64,000 nucleotides of DNA from Comamonas testosteroni (GTDB lineage Bacteria; Pseudomonadota; Gammaproteobacteria; Burkholderiales; Burkholderiaceae_C), in contig NZ_CP129672.1 in the NCBI RefSeq assembly GCF_030505195.1, positions 4,870,501 to 4,934,500 on the forward strand. The letters are read 5' to 3'. Made by a program: the position numbers and the translations under genes. The notes under the pieces were generated by a model, which saw only the letters and a program-made list of their open reading frames with translations, was not told where the DNA came from and did no database searches. Below are positions 7,515-16,578 of this stretch, in pieces (position 1 is the first letter of the stretch; each line of letters starts with the position of its first letter).

Positions 7515-9799
7515 TCAATACCTATGAATCTAATACGGCTGACTCTGGCCAAGAGTTTGGCGTTGCCTATCCGGAAGCGCTGGAGGTGACCCAGGAAGAG
7601 TTCACCCAGTGGCTGCGGGAGATGGACGAGGAGCCAGGATGGCGAGCGACCGCAGATAAAGAAATGGACTATGCCGATGGCAATCAGCTCGATACAGAGC
7701 TGTTGGCAGCCATGAAAGAGCAAGGTATTCCGCCGGCGATCGAGGACCGTATCGGTCCCATGTTGCTTGCCTTGCAAGGCTATGAAACCACTACGCGCAC
7801 CGATTGGCGGGTGTCGGCCAATAGCGGGCAGGACGGTGCAGATGATGTGGCCCAGGCACTGAATGAAGAGTTGAACCAGGCCGAGCGAAAATCGAAAGCA
7901 GACGACGCATGCTCAGATGCATTTCGTCCCCAGGTCGGGGTGGGGTTGGGTTGCGTAGAGGTCAAGTTTGAGAGCGATCCGACCAAGTTTCCCTTCAAAT
8001 GCGCGGCCGTGCACCGCAATGAAGTGCGATGGGACTGGCAGGCTCAGGAGTGGGACTTGTCTGATGCGCGCTACTTCAAGCGTGACAAATGGCTGTTGCC
8101 GGACCGCATCGCGCGTGCTTTCCCTCAGCACCGGGAGTTGATCTTGCAGTGCGGCTGGCATGGCGCTCAGTGGTGGAACGAAGGGCTCAACAGTCGGTTT
8201 TCCAGTCAGGGCGGAGCATCAACGGGCTTACAGAATGCCTCGCTGGAGGGCCGAAGCTCCACAATTGAGGAGGCGCGCTGGTATAGCCGGGTGAGCAAGC
8301 AGCTGTGCCTGACAGAACTTTGGTACCGCCGCTGGGTGGAGGCTACCTTGCTAGAAACACCGGACGGCCGGGTGGTGGAGTACGACAGCGAGAATCAGGC
8401 GCACAACTACGGCATCGCAACGGGCCGCACCAAGCCCTTTCGCGCCGTGGTGTCCAAGGTTCGACGCAGCTATTGGCTAGGGCCACACAAGCTGCATGAC
8501 AGCCCAACGCCTTACCCGCATGAACATTTCCCCTATGTGATGTTCTGGGGATTCCGCGAGGACCGCACGCGCGTTCCCTACGGCTATGTGCGTGGCGTGA
8601 TCTACCAGCAAGACAGCCTCAACAGTGGCACCGCTTTGCAGCGCTGGGGCATGGCTGCATATCGCACCGAGAGAACAAAGGGGGCGGTGGCCATGACGGA
8701 TGCCCAGTTTCGGCGCCAGATCGGACGGCGCAACGCTGACATTACGTTGGATCAGGAGCACATGGAAAAGAAGGGTGCGCGCTTCGAGGTCAAGCGTGAT
8801 GTGCAACTCAGCGAGCAGCAGTTGCAGCTGATGAACAACTGCCGTTCTGTGTTTGAGCAGCTGTCTGCTGCACCGGCTGCATTTACTGGTCAGCGAGGAA
8901 ACGCTACAAGTGGCTTGCAGGAGCGCACACAGCTGGAGCAGGCCAACCAAAGCCTTGGCGCGGTGATGAGCAATTTTCGCAAGGCGCGCACGCTAATAGG
9001 CGAAATGCTGCTCTCCTTGATCATCAAGAGGCTGGGCGACAAGCCAAAGCAGGTTGCCGTCGAGGGTGATGCCGTGTTGCCAGACCGGACCATCTCGCTC
9101 AATCAGCTGGAAACCGACCCTGAGGGCTATACCTACCTGTCCAATGATGTACAGCGCACCCTTTGCAAGGTTCAGCTGGATGAGGTTCCCAGCACGGCCG
9201 GCTACCGTTCTCAGCAGCTGTATGCCATGCAGGAGGTTATCAAGACCATGCCGCCGCAATTCCAACAGGCCGCCTTCCCCTACATGGTGGCTCTTATGGA
9301 TACGCCTTACAAAAAGCAGATCGTTGAGGCGTTACGGGCTGTGGGCTCACAGGAGACGCCGGAGCAAGTTGAAAAGCGTGTGCAGCAGGCGGTGCAGGAG
9401 GCTTTGGTTAAGGCTGGGCATGAATTGAAGGCGCGCGAGCTGGATCTCAAGGAGCGACTGACCGAAGCCCAGATCAAGCAGATCATGGCCCAGGCAGTGC
9501 AGACCGGCGTGCAGGCCGCATTCTCTGCCATGCAGGGTGGCGCGCAAGTGGCGCAGATGCCGATGATTGCCCCCATTGCGGATGCCATCATGCAGTCGGC
9601 CGGCTACCAGAAGCCAACACCGGGCGGCGACGATCCGAATTTCCCGATACCTCAGGGTGCGACGGAGTCTGTGGCTCAAGACGCGGGAATAGACCCAGTG
9701 CGCCAGAACACCAGTCCAACCTTTCCGCCCATTCCTCAGAGTGCGGACACAGGGATGCAGGGCATTGAAACGCCTTCCGACCAGGACAACTTACCCTGA
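7511..9799 (+). CDS. Portal protein, P22-type
   Basis: A 762-residue protein with a TTG start at 7511 that overlaps the terL stop (TTGA). A perfect GGAGG at 7501-7505 with 5-base spacing fixes this start. Length and segments such as EDRIGPMLLALQGYETTTRT, CLTELWYRRWVE, GVIYQQDSLNSGTALQ and FTGQRGNATSGLQERTQLEQ fit the P22-like portal family. Members form a dodecameric ring at one capsid vertex, through which DNA enters and leaves. The C-terminal 150 residues are helical and Gln/Pro-rich, like the barrel/tail region of long portals. It is the last gene before a Rho-independent terminator. Confidence 0.85.
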   Translation: MINTYESNTADSGQEFGVAYPEALEVTQEEFTQWLREMDEEPGWRATADKEMDYADGNQLDTELLAAMKEQGIPPAIEDRIGPMLLALQGYETTTRTDWRVSANSGQDGADDVAQALNEELNQAERKSKADDACSDAFRPQVGVGLGCVEVKFESDPTKFPFKCAAVHRNEVRWDWQAQEWDLSDARYFKRDKWLLPDRIARAFPQHRELILQCGWHGAQWWNEGLNSRFSSQGGASTGLQNASLEGRSSTIEEARWYSRVSKQLCLTELWYRRWVEATLLETPDGRVVEYDSENQAHNYGIATGRTKPFRAVVSKVRRSYWLGPHKLHDSPTPYPHEHFPYVMFWGFREDRTRVPYGYVRGVIYQQDSLNSGTALQRWGMAAYRTERTKGAVAMTDAQFRRQIGRRNADITLDQEHMEKKGARFEVKRDVQLSEQQLQLMNNCRSVFEQLSAAPAAFTGQRGNATSGLQERTQLEQANQSLGAVMSNFRKARTLIGEMLLSLIIKRLGDKPKQVAVEGDAVLPDRTISLNQLETDPEGYTYLSNDVQRTLCKVQLDEVPSTAGYRSQQLYAMQEVIKTMPPQFQQAAFPYMVALMDTPYKKQIVEALRAVGSQETPEQVEKRVQQAVQEALVKAGHELKARELDLKERLTEAQIKQIMAQAVQTGVQAAFSAMQGGAQVAQMPMIAPIADAIMQSAGYQKPTPGGDDPNFPIPQGATESVAQDAGIDPVRQNTSPTFPPIPQSADTGMQGIETPSDQDNLP

Positions 9800-9817
9800 C
9801 CGGCAGCGCCATCAAGC

Positions 9818-9851
9818 AAAGCCGTTCATTGGGGCGGCTTTCTTGTTTGTT
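9818..9851 (+). terminator. Rho-independent terminator after portal gene
   Basis: AAAGCCG (9818-9824) pairs perfectly with CGGCTTT (9835-9841) across a 10-nt loop, and T-rich CTTGTTTGTT follows. It ends the terS-terL-portal operon. Confidence 0.75.
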
Positions 9852-9869
9852 ACCCCACTAGAGTTTGCC
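9852..9869 (+). promoter_or_regulatory. Degenerate late-gene element (scaffold/capsid operon)
   Basis: Reads ACCCCACTAGAGTTTGCC, which aligns to the 18-bp late element with changes in the GGG and TTCGAC parts. It follows the portal terminator directly and is about 160 bp before the scaffold gene, the place a promoter for the head genes is needed. Probable but weaker than the other copies. Confidence 0.4.
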
Positions 9870-10031
9870 CAGAGTAAGCCCGTCAACAACACTTCCTCCT
9901 AAGCCACCAGCGCGAGCTGAAGGCGAAGTGCAGCGGCTACGGCCGTTGTTAAGCAAGCAGATGGAGCTATTCAAACCATAGCGCCTGATTGCTCAGCCCT
10001 TTGCGGCTACTGCGACAAGTGGCGGGACAGC

Positions 10032-11078
10032 ATGACGACATCAACCAACGACTCTTTAGAAAGCCAAGACAGCGCACTGAACAGCACTCAGCTGACCGAC
10101 ATGCTCAATGCCGGCCTGCATGGCGATACCTCGGGTAGTGCCGGGGATGAAGGCGGCGCGCCAGCGACCGCCGCTGATGCTGCGAAAGACATTGCTGCAA
10201 AGGCTGACCCGGTGGAAAAAACCACTGATGTGCCCAGCGATACAGACCTGAACTCTGCCAATACGCGAGTTCTGGCAAAGGATGGTGTTCACACCATCTC
10301 CTTTGAGAAGTTCCAAGCGCATCGGGATGGTGAGCGCGAGTGGAGGCAGCGCGCCCAGGCGGCTGAGCAAGAGGCTGCCCAGGCGCGTCAGGCTTTGGCC
10401 GATGCGCAGGCGCAATCTCAGGCTCGGCAGGATTCCGGCCAGCAGGCCACAACAAAGGACAAGCTGCTGGACATGGCTCAAGAGGCTGTGAACAGCGGTG
10501 CGGATGTGTCTTTGTTTGGGGACTTCTCCGAAGAGGCCATCACTCAAGGCATCCAGAAGCTCAACTCTCAGGGTCGTACCGAGATGCGTAAAGAGCTGCG
10601 CGAAGAGCTGCTGTCTGAGCTGCGCCAAGAACTGGCGCCGGTCATTCAACAGCATCAAAGCAGCGCGGCTCAGACCCATTTCGAGCAGATCACCAAGGCT
10701 CATGCTGATGCCGGATCCATCGCGGAGAGCGCGGAGTTTGATGCATGGATCAAGGCGCAGCCCAGCTATGCCCAGGAGCCCATTCGCATGGTGCTTGACC
10801 AAGGCTCGACAGCGCAGGTGATCGAGTTGCTCGATCAGTACAAGGCCGCCACCGGCCACAAGAGTCAGCAAGAGCGAAAGCCAGACGTGGCCGCCAAAGC
10901 GGTGGTCGATAACCTGCAGTTGCCTGCTCCCAGCAGCCTTTCGGACATTCCCGGCGGCAGGGGTGGTGCTCAAACCATGCAGGAACGCCTGGATTCGCTA
11001 CACGGAGTCGATCTCTTCAACGCATTCAACGAGATGTCGGACGATGCGGTCGATTCCTTTCTTCGACGTAAATCTTAA
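10032..11078 (+). CDS. Capsid scaffolding protein
   Basis: A 348-residue, very hydrophilic protein rich in Ala, Gln, Glu and Asp. It has a disordered N-terminus, a central coiled coil (EREWRQRAQAAEQEAAQARQ and onward) and a second helical region (RTEMRKELREELLSELRQEL). It ends in a basic tail (DSFLRRKS), as expected for the coat-binding end of scaffolds. It lies between the portal and major capsid genes, the conserved place for the scaffold, which guides procapsid assembly and then leaves. Assignment is by composition and position. Confidence 0.75.
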   Translation: MTTSTNDSLESQDSALNSTQLTDMLNAGLHGDTSGSAGDEGGAPATAADAAKDIAAKADPVEKTTDVPSDTDLNSANTRVLAKDGVHTISFEKFQAHRDGEREWRQRAQAAEQEAAQARQALADAQAQSQARQDSGQQATTKDKLLDMAQEAVNSGADVSLFGDFSEEAITQGIQKLNSQGRTEMRKELREELLSELRQELAPVIQQHQSSAAQTHFEQITKAHADAGSIAESAEFDAWIKAQPSYAQEPIRMVLDQGSTAQVIELLDQYKAATGHKSQQERKPDVAAKAVVDNLQLPAPSSLSDIPGGRGGAQTMQERLDSLHGVDLFNAFNEMSDDAVDSFLRRKS

Positions 11079-11092
11079 GAAGCGAGGCTGAC

Positions 11093-12382
11093 ATGAGCAA
11101 GACCAATATGTCCGCAGGCGATCAGCAGAAGCTGGTTCAGCAGGCCATGGGGGTGTTTTCGGCCACCCAAAAGCGCCATTCCAATATCAATCGCCTGACA
11201 GGCAAGTTCCCCAAGATCGAGGCCACTGCCAGCGCGCTGAACAATCAGTCCAGCAACACCATGCCAATCGTCCAGACCATGGACTTGGGCAAAGGGCGCG
11301 GCGATGAGCTGAAAATGAACTTCGTTAACCCGGTGGGTGGCATCCCCATCATGGGCAGTGAATATGCGGCCGGGCGCGGCGAGGGCGTTTCTCTGTCTGA
11401 GGACCGCTTGCGTGTGAATCAGGCTCGCTTTCCCTTGGATCTGGGTGGCGTCATGGATGAAGTGCGCAGCCCTGTCGATATTTATCGACTGGCCAAGCCG
11501 CTGCTGCAGCGCGCCATGGACGACTATGAGGACCAGTTGGCCTTGGTGCACATGGCAGGCGCGCGCGGCTTTATGAGCGACCACACCTGGCGCGTTCCTC
11601 TGGCGGCCGATCCGCGATTTGGAAAGGTGGTCGTCAATCGCGTGAAGGCACCCACCAAGAACCGCCACTTCATTATTGAAGGCGATTCGCTGCAGCGCTT
11701 CAAGGCCAACGCTGGCGAGGTGGATCTGACCACGGCCGACATCATGAAGATGCCCAACGTGGACGCACTCAGCAGCTACCTGGAGCAGATGGTGATGCCG
11801 CCACCGCCGGTGGAGTTTGAAGGCGACGAGATGGCCAAAGACAGCCCTTTCCGAGTGTTGCTGGTCTCCACATCCCAATACACGGCGTTTGCGACTGATC
11901 CCAACTTCCGAGCATATCAAGCACAGGCCCTGGCCCGTGCACGCAATGCCAAGGATCACCCGCTGTTCCGCAGCCCCGAGTCGGCCTTCTGGTCCAACAC
12001 CCTGGTAGTGAAGATGCCCAAGCCCATTCGCTTCTTTGCTGGCGATGAGGTCAAGTATTGCGGCCAGTTCGACAGCGAGAGCGAGTCAAGCGCGATTGTG
12101 CCCGCGTCATTTGGTGACAAGTTCGCAATGGACCGCGCAATCCTTCTGGGTGGTCAGGCCTTGGCCAAGGGCTACGCCAAGAGTCGTCACAACGGCCTGC
12201 CTTACTTCTGGAAGGAGCAGGACGACGACTTTGACGACAAGATGGAAGCACTGATTGGCGCGATTGTGGGCGCTTCCAAGATTCGCTTTGCGGTGAATAC
12301 GGGAGACGACAAGGTGGAGTTCACCGACCACGGCATTGCGGTGCTCGACACGGTGGTGCCCATCTTCGGCAGGACCATCTAA
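11093..12382 (+). CDS. Major capsid protein, N4-gp56/DUF4043-like
   Basis: A 429-residue protein directly after the scaffold. It contains LKMNFVNPVGGIPIMGSE, RLRVNQARFPLDLGGVMDE, RPLLQRAMDDYEDQLAL-like, HMAGARGF and RVLLVSTSQYTAFATDPNFR segments, then ARNAKDHPLFRSPESAFWSN and a GGQALAKGYAK stretch. The pattern fits the phage capsid family that includes N4 gp56 (DUF4043), an HK97-fold shell protein. Length is normal for the family and no truncation is seen. It should form the icosahedral head shell. Confidence 0.8.
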   Translation: MSKTNMSAGDQQKLVQQAMGVFSATQKRHSNINRLTGKFPKIEATASALNNQSSNTMPIVQTMDLGKGRGDELKMNFVNPVGGIPIMGSEYAAGRGEGVSLSEDRLRVNQARFPLDLGGVMDEVRSPVDIYRLAKPLLQRAMDDYEDQLALVHMAGARGFMSDHTWRVPLAADPRFGKVVVNRVKAPTKNRHFIIEGDSLQRFKANAGEVDLTTADIMKMPNVDALSSYLEQMVMPPPPVEFEGDEMAKDSPFRVLLVSTSQYTAFATDPNFRAYQAQALARARNAKDHPLFRSPESAFWSNTLVVKMPKPIRFFAGDEVKYCGQFDSESESSAIVPASFGDKFAMDRAILLGGQALAKGYAKSRHNGLPYFWKEQDDDFDDKMEALIGAIVGASKIRFAVNTGDDKVEFTDHGIAVLDTVVPIFGRTI

Positions 12383-12442
12383 GCCAAGGCAGAGGGGGGA
12401 ACCCCTCTGCAACCGCGTTGCTTCAACCTTCAGGAGCCAATC

Positions 12443-12922
12443 ATGGCAAAAATCACCATTCTCGGCGCATCTCGTAACCAGTTCGGCGGCGCGCGCCCTT
12501 ACGGAAATACCACCACCATTCGCAGTGTTCTGGCGACGGCGGCCAGCGGGCTGCCCATTGGCTCTGATGCCGTGGCCGCATTGGCCGTCAATGATGTGGT
12601 GCGCATCAATACCCTGCAGCCAGGCTTTCTGGTCGATGAGGTCAAGGTTATCGTGTCTATGGGCTTTGGGGCGGGCGTTCAAGCCTCCCTGGGCTTTGAA
12701 TATCTGGACGGCGTAGACCGCCCGGCTTTGCCTCAGAGTCCAACTTATTTTGGTGCAGGTATCGATCTGTCCGCGCCTGCAAACCTGCGTCAGGCCTTCA
12801 CCAAGAAGCTGGCCAAGCTGCCTGCAGGTGCTGCTGTCATTCTGACCATCACCGGCGCGGCCGTGGCCAAGGCTGCCTACCTGGATGTGGTCATCAAGGG
12901 TGAGCACTTGGGTGCTGATTAA
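12443..12922 (+). CDS. Head-associated structural protein (decoration-like)
   Basis: A 159-residue protein starting MAKITILGASRNQFGGARPY behind an AGGAG ribosome site. It is Gly/Ala/Val-rich with alternating hydrophobic residues (NDVVRINTLQPGFLVDEVKV), suggesting a beta-sandwich virion protein. Its place right after the capsid gene is typical for capsid decoration or head-stabilising proteins. No specific family is recognised. Confidence 0.6.
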   Translation: MAKITILGASRNQFGGARPYGNTTTIRSVLATAASGLPIGSDAVAALAVNDVVRINTLQPGFLVDEVKVIVSMGFGAGVQASLGFEYLDGVDRPALPQSPTYFGAGIDLSAPANLRQAFTKKLAKLPAGAAVILTITGAAVAKAAYLDVVIKGEHLGAD

Positions 12923-12939
12923 GCACTTTCGTAAGGAGT

Positions 12940-12979
12940 GAAGGGGCGCGGCCCTTTCGCTCTTTCGTTCGCGCCCTTC
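12940..12979 (+). terminator. Hairpin between head genes (possible attenuator)
   Basis: GAAGGGGCGCG (12940-12950) can pair with CGCGCCCTTC (12970-12979) with one bulged G. A smaller alternative hairpin, AAGGG/CCCTT, lies inside and is followed by a short T-rich run. It sits between two head genes and may reduce readthrough after the abundant capsid genes. Confidence 0.4.
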
Positions 12980-12989
12980 TAGGATCAAT

Positions 12990-13433
12990 ATGAACACCCA
13001 GATCAATACCGACGTGAAGTACATAGGGCGTCGAAGCCCATATGTGGACCGTCTCTATGGCACCAATCTGTCCTTTGAGCACGGCCAGGTGCGCGGCATA
13101 CCCGCCCAAATTGCCAAGAAGTTCTTGCGCCATGCCGATATGTTTGCCTTGAGCAAGGATGAGCAGGCCACCAGCAGTCAGGCAGGGCAGAGCAGTGCAA
13201 CTCTTTCGGATGACACGCTTCAGACACTGGAGCAGGCGCAAAAACTCCAGGATGAGCAGCGTGAAAAGGACACGCAACGCCAGCAGCTGATCGATCAGAT
13301 CATGAATATGGACAAGGATGGTGTGCAGCAGTTCGCCAAGGACAGCTACAACCAGGTTGTGCCCAAGAACCTGTCGCTGGACAACATGCGCGCCAAGGTT
13401 CTGTCCATGTTGGATCAGTACGGGGTGTGCTGA
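12990..13433 (+). CDS. Phage virion-associated protein, 147 aa
   Basis: The N-terminal part (YIGRRSPYVDRLYGTNLSFE, then RGIPAQIAKKFLRHADMF) resembles short conserved proteins that follow the capsid genes in podoviruses. The rest is a long charged helix (TLEQAQKLQDEQREKDTQRQ) with a compact C-terminus. It ends one base before the next start. A head accessory or adaptor role is inferred only from position. Confidence 0.55.
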   Translation: MNTQINTDVKYIGRRSPYVDRLYGTNLSFEHGQVRGIPAQIAKKFLRHADMFALSKDEQATSSQAGQSSATLSDDTLQTLEQAQKLQDEQREKDTQRQQLIDQIMNMDKDGVQQFAKDSYNQVVPKNLSLDNMRAKVLSMLDQYGVC

Positions 13434-13434
13434 T

Positions 13435-14109
13435 ATGACGCGCGATGAGCTGATTGCCTCGTTCCGTGAAGATGCATCAGACACGTTGGAGCCATTCCTG
13501 TGGGAAACGGAGCATGTGACCCGTTGGCTCAACGAAGCTCAGGATGAGGCTGCGATCCGTGGGCGACTGCTGCTCGATGACAGCACGCCTGCCGTGACCA
13601 CGATTGAGGTGCTGGAGGGTAAGGCCTCTTATCAGCTCCATCCCAAGGTGTTTGAAATCGCGCATCTGCACTGGCAGAAGGGCACTGGAAGCGGTCGCGG
13701 CAGGACCGTTAAGCTAGTTTCTCGCGAATGGCTTGACGACATGCGCCCAGGTTGGCGCAGCAATGCCCACGCCCATGATGCGTTTGCCATCCAGACCGAG
13801 CGCGCTTTGCGTTTGGTTCCCATCCCACAAGAAGATGGGATGCTGACGATGGAGGTCTATCGCCTGCCCATCAAGTTGCTTGTCAATGACAGCGACAAGC
13901 CGGAGATCCACGAAGCTCACCATGCTTACCTGGTGCATTGGGCTTTGCATCGTGCTTTTAGCAAGCCTGATAGCGATGGATTCGATCCTCAGCGCGCAGA
14001 TACGTCTGAGCGCGCCTTTACCGATTATTTCGGACCACGCCCCGACTCGGACTTGCGCCGATCCACCCGCCACGATGAACCCCAAGTGAACGTGGTCCAC
14101 ATTCTTTAA
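13435..14109 (+). CDS. Head-tail adaptor-like protein, 224 aa
   Basis: Starts at ATG 13435 (MTRDELIASFREDASDTLEP), one base after the preceding stop; the frame is open further upstream, but that part is a shadow. It is a mixed alpha/beta protein with the conserved-looking segments FLWETEHVTRWLNEAQDEAA, GKASYQLHPKVFEIAHLHW, VSREWLDDMRPGWR and AHHAYLVHWALHRAFSKPDS. This resembles the adaptor/gp4-like or DUF6682-type connector proteins that sit between portal and tail in podoviruses. Position after the head genes agrees. The family name is a tentative inference. Confidence 0.6.
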   Translation: MTRDELIASFREDASDTLEPFLWETEHVTRWLNEAQDEAAIRGRLLLDDSTPAVTTIEVLEGKASYQLHPKVFEIAHLHWQKGTGSGRGRTVKLVSREWLDDMRPGWRSNAHAHDAFAIQTERALRLVPIPQEDGMLTMEVYRLPIKLLVNDSDKPEIHEAHHAYLVHWALHRAFSKPDSDGFDPQRADTSERAFTDYFGPRPDSDLRRSTRHDEPQVNVVHIL

Positions 14110-14117
14110 GGTGCCGC

Positions 14118-16040
14118 ATGTTCGGACTGTCCAAACCCATCCCCAAAGACAAGGGCGCGAAGCTGGCACAGGCCCAGAACCAGGCACCCGACAGCATCCC
14201 TGGCATGTTCAAGCCGGGAGAATTCGTGCTGCCACCCGATACTGTGCATGCCATGGGCGGTAAGCAGGCACTTCAAGGTGTGGTGGATGCCACGCATACA
14301 CCAGTGGCTGCATATGGCCTGAATGCCCCGCGCGCCAGCGGCCCGCTATCCAAGGCCGCGCCACAGCTGGGGCTCAAGCCCGAAGTGTTCTTTGCCAATG
14401 GCGGCGCGCCAGAGGACCAGCTGCGCCGCGCGGGGAACGGCCAAGCCTCGCCGTCTAATACCTTTCCGCAGGCCAGTCCCAGCGCGGGGGCATCCATCTA
14501 CTCGGGTGCAGGCCTTGGGCGTGACCAGTTTGGAAGCAGCGGGCAGATCGCCAAAGTTCCAGATGCCATTGGTCAGCAGCCTGGCCGCCAATTGCCGGCT
14601 CAAGCTCAGACCGTTCCTACTGCTCAGCCTGCGGCAACTCCGATTGCTGCCACTGGCAGCGCACCTGATGCCGCCGGTGCATCTCAGGCCGCCGTAACGC
14701 CGCCGGCCGGGGCTCCTGCTGCTGCCACCCGTTCGCCTGGGCCCTCTGAGTTGTACATGCAGGATCGCGCCCAGGAGATGCGTGATCAGTGGGGCTCTGG
14801 CAACTATGCGCAAGCCGCTGGTACCGCTGCCCGCACGGCGGTTCAGGGTCTGGGAATGTATGGCATTGAGCTGGCCGATAAGGTCGGCTCTCCCGTGGCG
14901 AACGCGGTTGGCAATTTTGCCGGTGGATTGATTGGCTCGGATGCCCATGCTGCTCAGTCGCCGGCTGTACAAGCCTCAACGCCGAGACCAAACGCAGCCA
15001 CAAGCACCAAGCCTGCAACTCCACCTACAGCGCCGGCCGCGATTCAACCAGGCCTGACGAACACGGTAGGCAGCGCTCCGCGTGCTGCTCAGTCGGTGAC
15101 GGCTGCCAGCGCCAGCGGTGAACTTCCTGAGGGCGTGTACAACCATGGGCGCGGCCAGTACAGCGACCAAGCCAGTGGTATGGGCTTCCCGGCTGGATTC
15201 ACCGGCAAGCCCAATGCGAGGAACATGGCGGCGGCTGACAACCTGGCTGCCTCTAATGCTGCTCCTGCTGTCAGTGGTCAACCCGAAGATGGCGGCTTTG
15301 GGCTCCGTGCGCCCACAGTTGCACACAGCGGAAATGACTGGGCGGCACGCCAACGGCTCAAGGATATGGAGACTTCCGCAAGCTCGATCACCAACCGTGC
15401 CGAGTGGCGCAGTGGCAGCAGCACCCAAGCATGGGGCTCTCGCCATCAAGGCCAGAACGACCCGGATGGAAAAGTCGCGCGCTTCAATGCAGCCACACAG
15501 GCTGATTTGGTTGCGCAAGGCAGGGCGCCTGAGTTGCAGCAGCGCACCAATGAAATCAACGCGGGCCTGCGCCGCGCGGCCATGGCCGAGGCGGGGGCTG
15601 ATCGCCGTGCCCAAGGGCAGATCGGTCTGGGGCTGGGTCAACTGGCACTAGGTGCCCAGCGAAACCAGCTCGATGCCCAGCGCATCACCAACGATGAACG
15701 CCTGCGCGCGCCGCAGATCCGCGCAGCGGAGCGTATCGGACAGCTCCAGGAGCAGTATCTGAAAGCCAAGACTCCCGAGGAGCAGGCGGCACTTGCAGCC
15801 CAGATCCGCGCCTACTCTGGCAAGGAATCGGATAGCTGGAAGGCTGTCGCGCTGCAGGGTGGAACAGACGCCCAAGGCAACAAGACCGAGAGCATTCTGG
15901 GCGCAGTCAATGAGCGAACAGGGGAAATGAGGCGGATGGGGGCGCAGCAGCAGGCGCCTCAGTACGTCAAGGATGGTGTATATCGAGATCCGCAAGGACG
16001 TATGCAACGCTGGAACGGGTCGGCCTTCGAGCCACTTTAA
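14118..16040 (+). CDS. Putative internal/ejection virion protein, 640 aa
   Basis: A large Ala/Pro/Gln-rich protein. Near the start it carries MFKPGEFVLPPDTVHAMGGK, a motif common near the ends of phage internal or tail-associated proteins (GEFV and GG followed by a short helix). A low-complexity Pro/Ala region spans about 130-330 with a Gly-rich hydrophobic stretch (GTAARTAVQGLGMYGIELAD). The C-terminal third is helical and basic (LRRAAMAEAGADRRAQGQIG and on) and ends in VKDGVYRDPQGRMQRWNGSAFEPL-like beta strands. It comes just before the giant gene, so a role in DNA ejection is likely but unproven. Confidence 0.55.
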   Translation: MFGLSKPIPKDKGAKLAQAQNQAPDSIPGMFKPGEFVLPPDTVHAMGGKQALQGVVDATHTPVAAYGLNAPRASGPLSKAAPQLGLKPEVFFANGGAPEDQLRRAGNGQASPSNTFPQASPSAGASIYSGAGLGRDQFGSSGQIAKVPDAIGQQPGRQLPAQAQTVPTAQPAATPIAATGSAPDAAGASQAAVTPPAGAPAAATRSPGPSELYMQDRAQEMRDQWGSGNYAQAAGTAARTAVQGLGMYGIELADKVGSPVANAVGNFAGGLIGSDAHAAQSPAVQASTPRPNAATSTKPATPPTAPAAIQPGLTNTVGSAPRAAQSVTAASASGELPEGVYNHGRGQYSDQASGMGFPAGFTGKPNARNMAAADNLAASNAAPAVSGQPEDGGFGLRAPTVAHSGNDWAARQRLKDMETSASSITNRAEWRSGSSTQAWGSRHQGQNDPDGKVARFNAATQADLVAQGRAPELQQRTNEINAGLRRAAMAEAGADRRAQGQIGLGLGQLALGAQRNQLDAQRITNDERLRAPQIRAAERIGQLQEQYLKAKTPEEQAALAAQIRAYSGKESDSWKAVALQGGTDAQGNKTESILGAVNERTGEMRRMGAQQQAPQYVKDGVYRDPQGRMQRWNGSAFEPL

Positions 16041-16483
16041 GGGCGGATCTCCACCAGTACTGCATTGGTGGGGTCAAAGTCTTTAGTAGCCGGAGGTGGA
16101 GAAACCAACACAGCATTGGCAGCATCAAAGCCGCTGCTGCTGTTTGCAGGTGGCGCGGCAGAGTTGGCGCTAATTGCTTGGGGAGTGTTTGCAGCCGCTG
16201 GCCGCCCTTCAGTCCATGACTGCAGAGTGACAAGTGCGACCAAGAGCCATGCCAGAAGAATAAATGGCTTGAGTCCGGCCGCCTTTGCTTGGGCAGGTGC
16301 CAGAAGGCGATAACCACCGCCGATCAGTCCCACCAGCAATGCGACCCCCAGAAGAGGGGCCAGCCATGCGCCCAAGTCAAACCGCCCCACGTAAATCAAT
16401 GGGTTGGCCGCCCCAAGAAGCCCTATGCCGATCAAGTGGGGCACCGGGTTGAATACAGCAGGGGATGTGCTGGACTGTCCCAT
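16037..16483 (-). CDS. Small membrane protein carrying FDxxNAxLV motifs, reverse strand
   Basis: About 148 residues from ATG 16483 (MGQSSTSPAV), preceded by a strong AGGAGAG ribosome site. Three hydrophobic stretches are visible (LIGIGLLGAANPLIYV, LAPLLGVALLVGLIGGGY, FILLAWLLVALVTL), so it is probably an inner-membrane protein. The C-terminus has two copies of a short motif, FDAANAVLV and FDPTNAVLV. The same motif occurs twice at the N-terminus of the giant protein encoded on the opposite strand starting about 96 bp away. It runs against the late genes, so it may be expressed separately. Function unknown; a membrane docking partner for the giant protein is one idea. Confidence 0.65.
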   Translation of the reverse strand: MGQSSTSPAVFNPVPHLIGIGLLGAANPLIYVGRFDLGAWLAPLLGVALLVGLIGGGYRLLAPAQAKAAGLKPFILLAWLLVALVTLQSWTEGRPAAANTPQAISANSAAPPANSSSGFDAANAVLVSPPPATKDFDPTNAVLVEIRP

Positions 16484-16529
16484 TTCTCTCTCTCCTTTAT
16501 TTAGCGCACTGTAGCAGAGCCGTTTTAGT

Positions 16530-16547
16530 ACCCCGCTAGGGTTCGAC
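16530..16547 (+). promoter_or_regulatory. Late-gene element 2, upstream of the giant gene
   Basis: Reads ACCCCGCTAGGGTTCGAC, a full match to the 18-bp consensus. It is 31 bp before the ATG of the 3,772-residue gene. Only a weak hairpin (GATG/CATC) follows here. Confidence 0.65.
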
Positions 16548-16578
16548 CACTCGCGCAAGATGCGGTCACATCGATGGC

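Noticed and set aside
12965..12989. CCCTTCTAGGATCAA as a late element before the 12990 gene
   Set aside because: Only about 11 of 19 positions agree and the TTCGAC part is missing; it is part of a hairpin.
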